Source of the DNA: an uncultured Kiloniellales bacterium
Lineage (GTDB): Bacteria > Pseudomonadota > Alphaproteobacteria > Kiloniellales > JAKSDN01
Direction: 5' to 3'
Assembly (NCBI GenBank): GCA_947259625.1
Contig: CAMYMY010000150.1
Location: 1 to 13,673 of the forward strand
Length of the DNA: 13,673 nucleotides
How positions within the stretch are numbered: the stretch's first letter is position 1; every line of letters begins with the position of its first letter. Of the stretch, positions 1-7,922 are shown piece after piece. Both the position numbers and the translations under genes were made by a program. The notes under the pieces are model-generated. The model was not told the origin of the DNA and did not search any database. It saw nothing but the letters and a program-made list of their open reading frames with translations.

Positions 1-428
1 CCCGTCGAGTCGAGCTCGCCGATGTTCAGCCCATAGACCATGAACAGCGCCATGCCGCCGAACGCGAAGGGAAGGGCGACCTTCATGAAGAGGTAACGGA
101 CCAGCGCGTCCTTGGTGCGCCAGCCGGCCCGGGCCAGATTGTTGGCGATCTTCTCGGCTTGACTGGACTTCATCAGCTCCAAGCGGTCGACGACCTGGCG
201 CATGACGGTCATCGAAGTATCGCGTTCCTTGCGGCGTCGCGAGCCGGAAACGCCGGCGCGCAGCGCTTCGCGTTGCGTGGCCATCAGTTCGGCGCGCCGC
301 GCGGCGGGATCCCGATACAGCAGGGCAGACCAGACGGCGAAGGCGCTGACGAAGGCGGTCAGTGCCGCCATCGCGACGATCAGGTCCTCGGGGCTCAACC
401 CCGCCGGCAGGAAAGATTCGAGGTTCAT
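1..428 (-). CDS. tadC: Tad pilus inner-membrane platform protein TadC (3' part missing)
   Basis: This is the second of the two T2SF-type platform proteins that pair with TadB in the inner membrane and couple the TadA ATPase to pilin polymerisation. About 142 codons are visible, starting MNLESFLPAGLSPEDL and open to the window edge, so the conserved T2SF core lies outside. A hydrophobic segment follows at about residues 16-35, then a basic cytoplasmic stretch (RRAELMATQREALRAG; SGSRRRKERD). A second hydrophobic segment (VALPFAFGGMALFMVYGL) begins near residue 118. The ATG overlaps the tadB stop as ATGA, which fixes the start and implies translational coupling; no strong Shine-Dalgarno precedes it. 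The identity rests on position directly after tadB and on the N-terminal layout, because the diagnostic core is not visible. Length cannot be compared. Confidence 0.85.
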   Translation of the reverse strand, partial: MNLESFLPAGLSPEDLIVAMAALTAFVSAFAVWSALLYRDPAARRAELMATQREALRAGVSGSRRRKERDTSMTVMRQVVDRLELMKSSQAEKIANNLARAGWRTKDALVRYLFMKVALPFAFGGMALFMVYGLNIGELDST

Positions 429-1438
429 ATCTCGAATTTCACCATCTTGTACATGACAACGCCGCCGATCAGGAACATCAAGCCGCCGAGGCCGAGCATC
501 ACGTTGCCTCGCTCATCGGTGAACAGCTTCATCACGTAGGACCGGTTCACGAGGAAGATGAAGAAGCCGACCACGAAGGGCAGGGAGCCGATGATATAGG
601 CGCTCGCCTTGGCCTCGGAAGACATGGCCTTGATCTTCAGTTTGAGTTGGCGGCGGCCACGAAGCACGTTCGACAGATTGGCCAGTGTTTCTGAGAGGTT
701 GCCGCCGGTCTCGCTCTGAATGGCCAGGCTGACCGTGAAGAACTTGAAATCCTGAAGGTCCAGACGGCTGGAGGTGTCCCAGAGCGCATCTTCCAGCTTG
801 GTTCCCATGCGAACCGCGTCGGTGACACGCCTGAGTTCCTGGCCGACCGGGTCCGGCACCTCGGCGCCGGCGGTCTTGATGGATTCGCCAATCGGCAGGC
901 CGGATTTCAGGCCGCGCACCATGAGGTCGATCGCATCCGGAAAGTGCGAAATGAACTTGTTCTGCCGCCGCGTGGCCATCATGCCGACAACGAGGTGGGG
1001 CAGGGCGACTCCGGCGATGATGCCGATGAAGGGCGAGGCCACCGGCGGCACGAACTTGAGCATGAGACTAGCGGCCATGGCACCGAGCCCGACGATGACG
1101 CAGATGGCCAGATATCGGCCGAGCGGCCCTTCTATACCGGCGCGCTCGAGACGCTTGCGAAGCTGCTCGCGCTTGGGTAGGACATTCTTGATGATGCGGT
1201 CGATCACAGCGATGTCGCTGTCCGAGGTCGATCGTTTCGCGCTGATTCTTTGCTCTTCGTCGTTCTTTGCGTGGCGCCCGGTCGTCGCCAGCTCCAGACG
1301 GTTCTTGAACTGCTTTTCCTTGCCGCCGCTTCCAAAGGCGAGCAGGACCAACAGATAGACGCCGAAAACCGGCAATGCCAGCAGCAGCATCACACCGGGC
1401 GTAAGCGTGCCATCGGCGAGAAGAGCCTCGATATTCAT
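425..1438 (-). CDS. tadB: Tad pilus platform protein TadB (T2SF domain)
   Basis: TadB is a polytopic inner-membrane protein of the GspF/T2SF family that forms the Tad assembly platform with TadC. It has 337 residues, normal for the family. A hydrophobic N-terminal segment lies at about 16-36, followed by a charged cytoplasmic region (40-105) and a pair of membrane segments at about 109-152. The T2SF core runs from about 163 to 275, with the typical FPDAIDLMVRGLKSGLPIGES (165-185) and QSETGGNLSETL (241-252). Two C-terminal membrane segments follow at about 278-297 and 314-332. The ATG overlaps the cpaF stop as ATGA, and a GGAGG lies seven bases upstream inside the end of cpaF. The 3' end overlaps tadC in the same way. 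Confidence 0.95.
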   Translation of the reverse strand: MNIEALLADGTLTPGVMLLLALPVFGVYLLVLLAFGSGGKEKQFKNRLELATTGRHAKNDEEQRISAKRSTSDSDIAVIDRIIKNVLPKREQLRKRLERAGIEGPLGRYLAICVIVGLGAMAASLMLKFVPPVASPFIGIIAGVALPHLVVGMMATRRQNKFISHFPDAIDLMVRGLKSGLPIGESIKTAGAEVPDPVGQELRRVTDAVRMGTKLEDALWDTSSRLDLQDFKFFTVSLAIQSETGGNLSETLANLSNVLRGRRQLKLKIKAMSSEAKASAYIIGSLPFVVGFFIFLVNRSYVMKLFTDERGNVMLGLGGLMFLIGGVVMYKMVKFEI

Positions 1439-3069
1439 CCCATGGCCTCCATCAGGCGCTTGTCGAGGCCGAAATAGGCCGCATTCGAGGCGAAGTGCGG
1501 CCTCAGCCCAGACGACTTGAAGTTGCCGCGGATCGTCCCGTCTTCGCCTTCGCCCTCGAACTGGAATGTGAAGAGATCCTGGGTCGTGATGATGTCGCCT
1601 TCCATGCCGACAACTTCAGAGATATGGGTGATGCGGCGCATGCCGTCACGCATGCGCGAGATCTGGACGATCATGTCGAGGGCGGCGGCGATCTGGGTGC
1701 GCACCGCCTTGCTCGGCAGGTTGATTCCCGCCAACCCAACCATGTTTTCCAACCTGGTCAGAGCCTCGCGGGGCCGGTTGGCGTGGATCGTGCCGAGCGA
1801 GCCGTCGTGGCCGGTGTTCATGGCCTGAAGCAAGTCGACCGCTTCCGAGCCGCGCACCTCGCCGAGGATGATCCGGTCGGGGCGCATACGCAGCGAGTTC
1901 TTGACCAGGTCGCGCATCGATATGTCGCCGACCCCTTCCAGGTTGGCCGGTCGGGTCTCGAGGCGCACCACGTGGGGCTGCTGCAGCTGCAGCTCGGCGG
2001 CGTCCTCGATCGTCACGATTCGCTCGCCCTGGTCGATCATCTGCGACATGGCGTTGAGCAGGGTCGTCTTGCCCGAACCGGTACCGCCCGAAATCAGGAT
2101 GTTGAGGCGGCTGCGCGCCGCGATCTTCAACACCGTGCACATATCGGGCGAGATGTTGCTCTGCTTGGCCATCACGTCCAGCGTGATGCCTTTCTTGGCG
2201 AACTTACGTATCGAGATCGACGGACCGTCGATGGCCAGCGGCGGGATGATGATGTTGACGCGGCTGCCGTCCTTCAGGCGCGCGTCGCAAAGCGGCGTGG
2301 TTTCGTCGACCCGCCGCCCGACCTGGGAGACAATGCGCCGGCAGATGTTGAGGACATGCGGGTCGTCGCGGAAGCGGATGTCGGTCAGCTCCAGCTTGCC
2401 GCGCCGCTCGACGTAGACCTGATTGGCGCCGTTGACCATGATGTCGTTGACCGACTCGTCAGCCAACAAGGGCTCCAGGGGGCCGAGGCCCAACATGTCG
2501 TTGAGCAGAAGATCGACGACCGCGTCCTGTTCCGGGCCATTTAGGCGGAGCTGCTCTTCGGCGAGCAGCTCGGTGACGATTTCGCCGACCTGCTGGGACA
2601 GCTCCTCGCGCGGCAACTGGGAGGCGGCGGCCAGGTCGAGGCGCTCCATCACCAGCGGCTGGATGCGTTCCTTGGCGGTATCGACCGCGCTGGTGTTGGA
2701 TACGGCGTTTCCCCCGCCACCCCGCGAGGCGGTATCGGATCTCTGGTGTTGGCCGGTCCCGGGCGCCGGCGCCAAGGGGCTCGATTTGACCAGCCAGTCG
2801 ATCAGGTTCGAGACAAGGGTCCGGCGTTCCAGCAGATTGAAGTTGTCCGCCTCGTCGCCCAGGTCATCGGTGACGATCTGGCCGATCCGCAGCGCCAGTT
2901 CGGGCCGCGGCAGCATACCGACATTGTCCTTCTCGAAGGCTTCGAGGAGGAGGGGCCTCATACGATCGATATAGGGTCCGAGGTCCGAATTGCCCTTCTT
3001 GGGCTGGCCGGGGTCGCCCCCACGCCGCCCGCTCTTCCCGGACTCGGACCTGGCGGGCTCGATTGCCAT
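1435..3069 (-). CDS. cpaF: Tad pilus secretion ATPase CpaF/TadA with a duplicated N-terminal domain
   Basis: This is the hexameric PilT/VirB11-class ATPase (also called TadA) that powers Tad pilus assembly from the cytoplasmic face. It has 544 residues, longer than most CpaF proteins as I remember them. Residues 201-540 form the usual core. Walker A is GGTGSGKT (328-335), the Asp box is RIVTIEDAAEL (350-360), Walker B is RIILGEVRG (399-407) and the His box is GSLGTIHAN (423-431). The extra length is at the N terminus: residues 33-101 align without gaps to 132-200 (offset 99), with 22 of 69 identical by hand count, including LPR.EL, G.IVT and PL.P. The two copies are joined by a Gly/Ser/Thr-rich linker (about 102-130). 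The first about 30 residues are basic and disordered-looking. The start forms TAATG with the cpaE stop, and an AAGG lies seven bases upstream. Confidence 0.96.
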   Translation of the reverse strand: MAIEPARSESGKSGRRGGDPGQPKKGNSDLGPYIDRMRPLLLEAFEKDNVGMLPRPELALRIGQIVTDDLGDEADNFNLLERRTLVSNLIDWLVKSSPLAPAPGTGQHQRSDTASRGGGGNAVSNTSAVDTAKERIQPLVMERLDLAAASQLPREELSQQVGEIVTELLAEEQLRLNGPEQDAVVDLLLNDMLGLGPLEPLLADESVNDIMVNGANQVYVERRGKLELTDIRFRDDPHVLNICRRIVSQVGRRVDETTPLCDARLKDGSRVNIIIPPLAIDGPSISIRKFAKKGITLDVMAKQSNISPDMCTVLKIAARSRLNILISGGTGSGKTTLLNAMSQMIDQGERIVTIEDAAELQLQQPHVVRLETRPANLEGVGDISMRDLVKNSLRMRPDRIILGEVRGSEAVDLLQAMNTGHDGSLGTIHANRPREALTRLENMVGLAGINLPSKAVRTQIAAALDMIVQISRMRDGMRRITHISEVVGMEGDIITTQDLFTFQFEGEGEDGTIRGNFKSSGLRPHFASNAAYFGLDKRLMEAMG

Positions 3070-4319
3070 TACTTGGCCTTGCTCCTCTTGCCCAGGCTAA
3101 GCCAGGGTTTCTTCGGACCGGCCGCCTTCACACCCCGGGCCTTGTTCTTTTTGCCCAGAATGTCGCTGGCCAATTTCTGCAGTGTTTTTGCCGCCTTGCT
3201 GCGGGCCGCGAAGTGAACCAGCGGCTTGCCGGTGTTGGCGGCTTCGTTGAACGCCTTGGATTCCTCAGGAATCAGCACATCCACCTTACGGCCCAGCGCC
3301 TTCTGGAAATCCGGCAGGCGCATGGCCTGTTGGTCGCCGCCGCCACGATTGGCAACAACCATGATCTTCGCCTTCGAGGTCGCTTCCTCGATATTGCCCA
3401 ACAGCCGGATCGTGTCGCGCAGTCCCGACAGGCTGAGCTCAGTGACCAGCGCGACATGCGTAGCCGCCCGAAGCGTTTGATGCCGGACGCCGAACGCGGG
3501 CCGTGGCAGGTCGACCACGATGCACTCGTTGCTGCGGCCAAGCGAATCGAACAACACCGAGATCGCATCCGAGCTGAACGAGATCTCACCGGACAGATTT
3601 TCCTCGGTCGCCATCACCGAGAACTTGTCGGTTAGCTTCGCGGTGGCGCTGGAGATGAACAGACTGTCGATGCGCCCGGGATTCTCCAAGGCTTCGCGGA
3701 GGCCGCGGGTCGGCTCGAGGTCGAGCGAAAGGGCCACGGTGCCGAACTCGAGATCCAGATCGACCAGTGTCGTGCGCAGACCGTGCTCCTCGGCAAAAAG
3801 CCAGGCGAAATTGACGGCGATGGTGCTGGCGCCGACGCCGCCGCGCGCGCCGATCACGACGACCCGTTTGGCCTCCTCGGCGACCGCCGGCTCGTTTGCG
3901 CTGGGCGCCGGTTCCTCGGCGCGCTCCAAGGCTTGAGCCAGCGCTTTCTCGGAAACCGGCTTGACCAGATAGTCGGTGACGCCGGCGCCGGTCAGCTCGC
4001 GGTAGAGCGAGACGTCGTTGATCTCGCCGATGCCGATGAGGCGCGTGTCCTCGGTGAACGCTGTGGTCAGCGACAACATGGCGCTCAGCGGCGAGCTGTT
4101 GTCGCCGATGTCCACGATCAGCACCTTTGGTGGCGCCGCTTCGGCTAGGAAAGCAAGGGCGTCGGAGGTGTCCCCGTCGCGCACCACAGGCTCGTCGAAG
4201 AACTGCTGGGCGACACTGGCCACGATCTCGTGCGTCTCGCCGTCACCGACGAACGCGACGCATTCAGCCCCAGCCATCTGCAACGGCGCTGGGTCCGAGA
4301 ACCTCCCTAGGGCACTCAT
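3069..4319 (-). CDS. cpaE: Pilus localisation/assembly ATPase CpaE (TadZ), receiver-like plus ParA/MinD-like domain
   Basis: CpaE/TadZ proteins place the Tad machinery in the cell (polar targeting in Caulobacter). The protein has 416 residues. The N-terminal third (about 20-133) is receiver-like: VLIVDIGD puts D70 at the phospho-acceptor position, and DYLVKP holds the usual receiver lysine (K120). After an Ala/Glu/Pro linker, a ParA/MinD-type ATPase fold starts at 152. Its P-loop reads GARGGVGAST (157-166), with Arg in place of the deviant-Walker lysine and Ala in place of the GK lysine. TTLVDLDLEFG (183-193) and CIVVDLPR (266-273) give the switch I-like and Walker B strands. The C-terminal tail (389-416) is strongly basic. 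The start overlaps the cpaD stop as TAATG, with AAGGAAGGGA just upstream. ATP turnover is uncertain given the P-loop. Confidence 0.93.
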   Translation of the reverse strand: MSALGRFSDPAPLQMAGAECVAFVGDGETHEIVASVAQQFFDEPVVRDGDTSDALAFLAEAAPPKVLIVDIGDNSSPLSAMLSLTTAFTEDTRLIGIGEINDVSLYRELTGAGVTDYLVKPVSEKALAQALERAEEPAPSANEPAVAEEAKRVVVIGARGGVGASTIAVNFAWLFAEEHGLRTTLVDLDLEFGTVALSLDLEPTRGLREALENPGRIDSLFISSATAKLTDKFSVMATEENLSGEISFSSDAISVLFDSLGRSNECIVVDLPRPAFGVRHQTLRAATHVALVTELSLSGLRDTIRLLGNIEEATSKAKIMVVANRGGGDQQAMRLPDFQKALGRKVDVLIPEESKAFNEAANTGKPLVHFAARSKAAKTLQKLASDILGKKNKARGVKAAGPKKPWLSLGKRSKAK

Positions 4320-5017
4320 TAGTCAGTCCCTTCCTTGATGAACGTTCTTTTCTCCGTGAGCTTTTGCGTGCGGTAACGCTGTATGGCCGAGGCCGCTACC
4401 TCGCCGTCGGGAGAGGTCATCGGGCGTCCCTTGGCGAGATCGTGCGGATCGGCGACCATCATGCCCAAGGCGGCATTGTAGGCACAGCCGGGCTGGAAAT
4501 CGGGCCGCTGGCCGGCAAAAGGCTCTTCGGGGTTCGAGCAATCCGGGGGGAGCAAGGCGATGCGCTGTACCACGATCGCGACCTGATTTCCGCCGCCCCC
4601 GGCCCCGGACGTCTGGGTGACGTCCACGGCCAAGCCCAGCTGCTGGAACTCGCCCCGCAGCACGTCGATGCGGGCCGCAGTCACCGAATCGTAGGAGCCG
4701 TCCTCGCCGCGTGGCGCGGACAGGAGGATCCGATCCCTGATGTTGAGGCGGCCATCCTGTATGAACTGGGCCATCCGTTCGCGCTCCGTATTGTCGAGTC
4801 TGATGGCACTCGGCTGGAAGGCCACAATGTGCTCGAGTTGCACGCTCTCCACCCGAACGTCGGGTCTGGTGGGCAACTGGCGCCACTGGCCGACGATGAA
4901 GGGGTTATAGTCCTGTGCGGTCTTCCCGGCGCAACCGCCAAGAAGCGCGGCGGCAAGGCCAAGCAGGACCGTTGTCCCGGTCAGTTTCTTGCGTGTCACG
5001 GTCATCTGCCTTCTCAC
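4319..5017 (-). CDS. cpaD: Tad pilus outer-membrane lipoprotein CpaD
   Basis: CpaD is the lipoprotein partner of the CpaC secretin, anchored in the outer membrane from the periplasm. It is 232 residues from the GTG. A positively charged n-region (RKK), a hydrophobic stretch and the lipobox LGGC put the lipidated cysteine at residue 29. The C-terminal family signature is clear: PGCAYNAALGMMVADPHDL (176-194) followed by KGRPM. Two further cysteines, C160 and C178, could form a disulfide. The start is ambiguous. GTG at 5017 overlaps the cpaC stop as GTGA, while ATG at 5005 (residue 5) has GAGAAGG just upstream and also gives a good lipoprotein signal. The stop overlaps the cpaE start. Confidence 0.92.
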   Translation of the reverse strand: MRRQMTVTRKKLTGTTVLLGLAAALLGGCAGKTAQDYNPFIVGQWRQLPTRPDVRVESVQLEHIVAFQPSAIRLDNTERERMAQFIQDGRLNIRDRILLSAPRGEDGSYDSVTAARIDVLRGEFQQLGLAVDVTQTSGAGGGGNQVAIVVQRIALLPPDCSNPEEPFAGQRPDFQPGCAYNAALGMMVADPHDLAKGRPMTSPDGEVAASAIQRYRTQKLTEKRTFIKEGTD

Positions 5018-6420
5018 TCCACGATGAATCCGGGGCGTCCCTTCGCGTTCTCGGCCAAGGCGCTGCCGTCGTTGAGGGGGATGAATTCCGGCGCGTAGGG
5101 CGCCTGGGCAAGGCCGCGCTGGCCCGGCGTCGGCTGCTGCGGGCGCTTGGCGAAATTGTCGGTCGGCAAGGGGAACCTGCCATTGGTCGGGAACACCAGG
5201 TACGGCGTCACCACGATCAGCAACTCGGTCTCGTTGCGCTGGAATCGGTCGCTCTGGAACAGCTCGCCCAGGATCGGGACGTCGGACAGGCCTGGAAAAC
5301 CCCTGAGGGATTCCGACGAGCTGTCGAGCAGCAGGCCGGCGATGGCAAAGCTCTGTCCCGACGCCATCTCGATAGTGGTCTCGGCGCGGCGGGTCCTGAG
5401 GCCCGGGAACGCGCTGCCGCCGACCGTGACCGAGCCCTGTTCCGACAGTTCGCTCACTTCCGGCCGCACCCGCATGCTGATGCGGTTGCCGCTCAACACC
5501 GTCGGTTCGAAGGACAGGCTGACGCCGAATTCCTTGAACTCGACCGTGGTCGTGTCCTTCGATTCGACAACGTACGGGAACTCGCCGCCGGCCAGGAAGC
5601 TTGCCGTTTCGCCCGAAAGGGCACTCAAGGTGGGCTCGGCGAGAATCGTCAGGAGGTTGTCCTGGGAAAGCGCATCGATTACGCCGAGCAGGTTGAAGGA
5701 ACCGATGTTGCCCGTGGTAATGATGTGGTCCTGCGTGGGGTCCAGGAGGATAAAGCCGTCATCATCCGTGAAGATGGCGCCGTTGAAGAGTCCCAGAGAA
5801 AAGTCTCCGGAGCCGAAGACATTGTCCCAGTTGAAGCCGAACTGCTTGATCACGGCGCGTTCGACCTCGGCGATGGTCACGCGCAGGTTCACCTGGTTCG
5901 ACGCCAGGACCTTGACCTGGTTGAGGATCTGCTGCTTCTGGGAGATGTAGCGACTGGCGAGCCGCCGGGCGTTCTCGGCGTCCACGGACTCCATCACGGT
6001 CCCGGTCAGGACAATGCCGCCGTCGATCGAGGTGGCCATCACGGCCCCATCCGGGATCACGCGCTTAAGCGCGCTGTTCAGACCGCTCAGGTTGTGCTCC
6101 ACCTGGATCTTCAGGCTGGCGATCATCCGATCGTTCCGGTCGACCGCGTAAAGCGTGGTCTCACCCGGCTGCACGCCGAAGACATAGACCAGCCGCGGCG
6201 ACTTGACGGACACGTCGGCGATGTCCGGGTTGGCGATGAATACCGAAGACGCCGAGGTGCTGAGCTTGATCAGGCGCCCCTCGTTCATCTCGACGACGAC
6301 CGGTTTGACCGCGACGGCGGCTGCCGTGCCTGCGCTTTGCGCCGGGGCGGCGTTCGCGAAATAGGCCGTTGCCGCCAGCATCAGAGCCGTCGCGGCGGCC
6401 CTCAGATTCTGCGCGATCAT
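5014..6420 (-). CDS. cpaC: Tad pilus outer-membrane secretin CpaC (RcpA)
   Basis: CpaC is the outer-membrane channel through which the Flp pilus exits. It has 468 residues. A cleavable signal peptide is visible (MIAQNLRAAA, hydrophobic to about residue 22, likely cut after ANA at 24 or slightly later). The pilus-secretin N-terminal domain spans about 40-106 (VVEMNEGRLIKL, IANPDIADV, VYVFGVQPGETTLYAVD). A BON-like domain spans about 107-172 (LTGTV at 138-142). The secretin core starts near 178 with VNLRVTIAEVERAVIKQFG and continues through LAEPTLSALSGETASFLAGG (260-279), VPILGELF (381-388) and ETELLIVVTPYLV (397-409). A Pro/Gln-rich tail follows. The ATG overlaps the cpaB stop as ATGA, and an AAGG is present upstream. 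Confidence 0.97.
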   Translation of the reverse strand: MIAQNLRAAATALMLAATAYFANAAPAQSAGTAAAVAVKPVVVEMNEGRLIKLSTSASSVFIANPDIADVSVKSPRLVYVFGVQPGETTLYAVDRNDRMIASLKIQVEHNLSGLNSALKRVIPDGAVMATSIDGGIVLTGTVMESVDAENARRLASRYISQKQQILNQVKVLASNQVNLRVTIAEVERAVIKQFGFNWDNVFGSGDFSLGLFNGAIFTDDDGFILLDPTQDHIITTGNIGSFNLLGVIDALSQDNLLTILAEPTLSALSGETASFLAGGEFPYVVESKDTTTVEFKEFGVSLSFEPTVLSGNRISMRVRPEVSELSEQGSVTVGGSAFPGLRTRRAETTIEMASGQSFAIAGLLLDSSSESLRGFPGLSDVPILGELFQSDRFQRNETELLIVVTPYLVFPTNGRFPLPTDNFAKRPQQPTPGQRGLAQAPYAPEFIPLNDGSALAENAKGRPGFIVE

Positions 6421-7265
6421 TTGTCTGCCTTCTCTTTCTTGATTCTGCCGCCGCGAATCACATTGACCGCCGAACCGGTCCGGCCTACGAGGACGCTGGC
6501 CTCGCTGGCCCTGGTATAGGTTCCGCCCCGGGTCGCATCCGATTCCTGGAGCGGCCCTCCTCTACTGATTATCTCCGCGAGTTCCGCGTCGGTCCTGGCC
6601 AGGCTTCTGAGGCTGAGCGACAGCCTTCCGAGGCTGGCCGCCACCGCCAGGATCTCGGCCTGCTTGGGGCTCACCTCGAAGGTCGCGGTCTTGCCGACTC
6701 TGGGCTTATTCGTCTGGTCGTTGATGGACTGGTCAATGGCCAGGATCCGCAAGTTCTGCAGAATGGTCTCACTGACCTGCTGTTTCTTGCCTACCTTTTG
6801 GGTCAGGATCAGGTCGATCCGGTCGCCCGGAAAAATCAGCCCGGCGATGGCCGAGGCGGCGCTGATCTTTATGGTGTAGGCGCGGTGACCGGGCTTCAGC
6901 ACGGCGGCCAGAAACCCACGGTCGCCCGGTTTGACGAGTTGGCTCCTGACGATCGGCTGCCCGGCGGCGGTGCCCCGGCGCAGCACGGAGCCGAACAGCT
7001 TCGCCTGCTGGACCTTGCCCTTGACCAGGTAATTGTCTGGCAGGTTGTCGTCTGGCCAGCTCTGCCAGCGGACGTGCTGCTCATTGATGAAGGTACCGGT
7101 CGGCAGATCGGACCGCGCGACCAGGACTTCCGTATAGTCCGCCTTCTGCTGCACCACTGGGGCTGGGCCCTGTTGCCGGTTTTCGAGCCAGTTGCGGGCT
7201 ACGAAGACCGTTCCGACGGTCAATAGCAGCGCTGCGGCGATCAACAAGATGCTACGTGCAGACAT
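6417..7265 (-). CDS. cpaB: Tad pilus assembly protein CpaB (RcpC), SAF domain
   Basis: CpaB is a periplasm-facing, membrane-anchored protein that works with the CpaC secretin. It has 282 residues. One N-terminal membrane anchor runs from about 5 to 23 (ILLIAAALLLTVGTVFVA). An SAF-type domain follows from about 46 to 112 (VLVARSDLPTGTFI, VRWQSWP, RGTAAGQPIVRSQL). The RcpC/CpaB C-terminal domain spans about 115-220, with GHRAYTIKISAASAIAGLIFPGDRIDLILTQ at 126-156 and a conserved-looking SPKQAEILAVAASLGRLSLSLR stretch at 199-220. The gene begins 39 bases after the cpaA stop, so unlike the downstream genes it is not overlapped. A GGAG lies 11 bases and a GGTGAG three bases ahead of the ATG. Confidence 0.95.
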   Translation of the reverse strand: MSARSILLIAAALLLTVGTVFVARNWLENRQQGPAPVVQQKADYTEVLVARSDLPTGTFINEQHVRWQSWPDDNLPDNYLVKGKVQQAKLFGSVLRRGTAAGQPIVRSQLVKPGDRGFLAAVLKPGHRAYTIKISAASAIAGLIFPGDRIDLILTQKVGKKQQVSETILQNLRILAIDQSINDQTNKPRVGKTATFEVSPKQAEILAVAASLGRLSLSLRSLARTDAELAEIISRGGPLQESDATRGGTYTRASEASVLVGRTGSAVNVIRGGRIKKEKADK

Positions 7266-7304
7266 GGCTCACCGTTCTCCATAAACGGACAATTGGCGCT
7301 GACC

Positions 7305-7805
7305 CTACCCGACAAGGGTAAAGGCGACGTAAAGGCCACCCGTGGCGATGGCTATGGCATAGGGCATCGGCTGTTTGGCGAAGTTCGGATCGGAGGCCGT
7401 GACGAAGATCATCCCCGGCCCCGCGGCGCGCGATAGGCGATGACGGAACCACAGGGCGAGCGCCATGGCGCCACCGGCAATCCCGGTAGTGATGAGAAAA
7501 TCGAAGAAGAGACCAGGACCGGCCCAGAGCGCGACCGATGCGACCAGTTTGGCGTCGCCGGCGCCGGCGATCCTGCGGAGATGCAGCAAGAACCCCAAGA
7601 ACAACAAACCGCAGCCGACGCCGATCGCGCCGATCCAATCGACCTCATGTCCCACGGAAAGGACATAGGTGGGGTAGAGGATCGCGATGGCCAGGCAATA
7701 GCGGTTCGGGATGATCAGGTGCCGCGCGTCGTTGATCGCCGCGGCCACGATCAGGCCGGCGAATCCCAAAACGGCGACCTGGGAAATCTCGGGAAGCGGG
7801 ATCAT
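7305..7805 (-). CDS. cpaA: Prepilin peptidase CpaA (TadV), type IV leader peptidase A24 family
   Basis: CpaA is an integral-membrane aspartic protease that cleaves the Flp prepilin leader. It has 166 residues, the usual size of the short CpaA/TadV peptidases that lack the N-methylase domain. The first catalytic Asp is D26 in INDARHLIIPNR. The second is D84 in the GAGD motif (81-84) of RIAGAGDAKLVASVALWAGP. Several hydrophobic segments are visible (about 7-24, 36-50, 57-75, 86-118 and 148-165). The ATG at 7805 has no good Shine-Dalgarno, which may keep its level low. It is the first gene after the hairpin that follows flp. A hydrophilic loop at about 120-146 separates the last two membrane segments. 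Confidence 0.95.
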   Translation of the reverse strand: MIPLPEISQVAVLGFAGLIVAAAINDARHLIIPNRYCLAIAILYPTYVLSVGHEVDWIGAIGVGCGLLFLGFLLHLRRIAGAGDAKLVASVALWAGPGLFFDFLITTGIAGGAMALALWFRHRLSRAAGPGMIFVTASDPNFAKQPMPYAIAIATGGLYVAFTLVG

Positions 7806-7832
7806 CGCGGATCACAGGCATCGGTTGCGGGA

Positions 7833-7869
7833 GAAGAACAAAGGGCCGGGGCTTTGGAGACCCCGGCCC
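7833..7869 (-). terminator. Intrinsic terminator / attenuator between flp and cpaA
   Basis: On the minus strand a perfect 9-bp G+C-only stem (GGGCCGGGG pairing with CCCCGGCCC, arms 7861-7869 and 7843-7851) encloses a 9-base loop and is followed by the T-rich tail TTTGTTCTTC (7842-7833). It lies about 50 bases after the flp stop and 28 bases before the cpaA start. This placement suits partial termination, giving abundant pilin mRNA with read-through into the assembly genes. The tail is interrupted by G and C, so termination is probably incomplete. Confidence 0.75.
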
Positions 7870-7922
7870 CTCTGTTTGGCAAATTGTCTGGACGGCCCGG
7901 TGCTTCGGTCCGCCTGTCTCGA

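Noticed and set aside
1495..2544. A 349-codon plus-strand open frame opposite cpaF
   Set aside because: Antisense shadow of the ATPase gene, whose Walker, Asp-box and His-box motifs are all intact on the minus strand.
4915..6519. A 534-codon plus-strand open frame opposite cpaC and cpaD
   Set aside because: Antisense shadow of the secretin gene; charged low-complexity translation with many Asp, Arg and Gln, no domain and no convincing ribosome-binding site.
7306..7320. TACCC-N5-GGGTA hairpin at the end of cpaA as a terminator
   Set aside because: Only five pairs, no T-run, and mostly inside the coding end of cpaA; the next gene follows at 39 bases on the same strand.
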